Shown here one piece after another: positions 5,418 to 5,897 of a DNA stretch of 5,897 bases. Source of the DNA: Alphaproteobacteria bacterium (GTDB lineage Bacteria > Pseudomonadota > Alphaproteobacteria > UBA2136 > UBA6156); assembly GCA_027490875.1 (NCBI GenBank), contig JAIXXE010000021.1, forward strand, positions 1-5,897, read 5' to 3'. Position 1 is the stretch's first letter; each line of letters opens with the position of its first letter. The position numbers were made by a program, and so were the translations under genes. The notes under the pieces are model-generated. The model was not told the origin of the DNA. It searched no databases and saw only the letters and a list, made by a program, of their open reading frames with translations.

Positions 5418-5897
5418 ATGCGCGTTCTCAGGATTATTCCGTGGTATATTGGGTACGCCGTAGCGCGGGCTACCGTGTTTTATGCGCTTGGGTTGCTGGC
5501 CTTGGTGTGGCTGTTGCAGAGCTTGCGGTTTCTCGATTTTTTGGTAAACAAGGGGCTTGGGGTAGGGGTATTTCTGGAAATCACCTCCTTGCTCATTCCG
5601 CGTTTGCTTATACTGATACTACCCTTGGCGACCTTGGCGGCAGCCATTGCCGTGTGCCGACGCTTGCAAGATGACTACGAAACCACCGCGCTGCTGGCCA
5701 GTGGGCTGTCGCCTCGGTGGGGCTATGGGCCTTTGCTAGGTTGGGCTGCCTGTGTCGTGGCTTTACTTTATGGTGTGATGCTGCTGATTTTGCCCGCCAG
5801 CATCACCGCGTTTAAAAACCTGCAATACGACTTGCGCACCCGCGAAGGCCAACTGTTGCTGACGGAAGGAACCTTTAACCCGTTGGGCGACGACCTG
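5418..5897 (+). CDS. lptF: LPS export permease LptF, N-terminal part (runs off the window)
   Basis: From ATG 5418 the frame is open through the last base, giving 160 residues of a protein that is normally about 350-400. An in-frame TAA at 5409-5411 makes this the first possible start; no Shine-Dalgarno motif precedes it. The sequence shows the YjgP/YjgQ permease pattern: an amphipathic N-terminus, TM1 at about 15-33 running into WLLQSLRFLDFLVNKG (31-46), a second hydrophobic segment LLIPRLLILILPLATLAAAIAV (58-79), the cytoplasmic RRLQDDYETTALLASGLSP (81-99), and a third at about 104-128 followed by the start of the periplasmic domain (TREGQLLLTEGTFNPLGDDL). LptF pairs with LptG and the LptB2 ATPase to extract LPS from the inner membrane. 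LptF is preferred over LptG from its position divergent to pepA, as in E. coli, and the QSLRFLD motif. Confidence 0.85.
   Translation, partial: MRVLRIIPWYIGYAVARATVFYALGLLALVWLLQSLRFLDFLVNKGLGVGVFLEITSLLIPRLLILILPLATLAAAIAVCRRLQDDYETTALLASGLSPRWGYGPLLGWAACVVALLYGVMLLILPASITAFKNLQYDLRTREGQLLLTEGTFNPLGDDL

Noticed and set aside
5381..5674. A 97-codon plus-strand open frame over the lptF start
   Set aside because: It lies in a different frame from lptF, whose frame gives clear permease features and runs to the window end; this one is a shadow.

Overview
The window looks like a chromosomal segment of a proteobacterium, tentatively an alphaproteobacterium. The base composition is moderately GC-rich by eye, and the genes are tightly packed. 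The strongest clue is the order lptF <-> pepA ... holC. Divergent lptF and pepA with holC downstream of pepA is a well-known proteobacterial arrangement (in E. coli: lptFG divergent from pepA-holC-valS). The first gene resembles the C-terminal part of alphaproteobacterial M48 metalloproteases, which is why I lean to that class. No mobile element, CRISPR array, tRNA or rRNA is visible.

Layout. (1) Positions 1-2083, plus strand: the 3' end of a probable M48 protease gene; 24 bases later a membrane-anchored SIMPL-domain (DUF541/YggE-like) protein; then, after a 98-base gap, a second secreted SIMPL-domain protein. A compact hairpin at 2100-2117 separates these genes from the convergent minus-strand genes. 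(2) Positions 2118-5333, minus strand, read right to left: pepA (M17 leucyl aminopeptidase), a secreted SOUL haem-binding family protein, a GNAT acetyltransferase and holC (DNA polymerase III chi). The last three are joined by stop/start overlaps (TAATG and ATGA), so they are almost certainly co-transcribed and translationally coupled. (3) Positions 5334-5417: an 84-base divergent promoter region. (4) Positions 5418-5897, plus strand: the 5' part of lptF, cut by the window edge.

How the genes fit together. The left block looks like envelope maintenance: a periplasmic or envelope protease with two SIMPL proteins of unproven biochemical role. LptF on the right is an inner-membrane permease of the LPS export machine. 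The middle block mixes peptide turnover (PepA), a periplasmic SOUL protein, an acetyltransferase and a replication clamp-loader accessory subunit. SOUL and GNAT sit between pepA and holC, which are adjacent in E. coli.

The most interesting single observation is that PepA carries a roughly 30-residue C-terminal tail with two AT-hook-like RGRP motifs. This suggests a dedicated DNA- or nucleic-acid-binding appendage on an enzyme family already known to moonlight as a DNA-binding protein. I do not see an obviously new multi-gene system; most of the window is recognisable housekeeping or envelope content. No gene-free stretch exceeds 100 bases.
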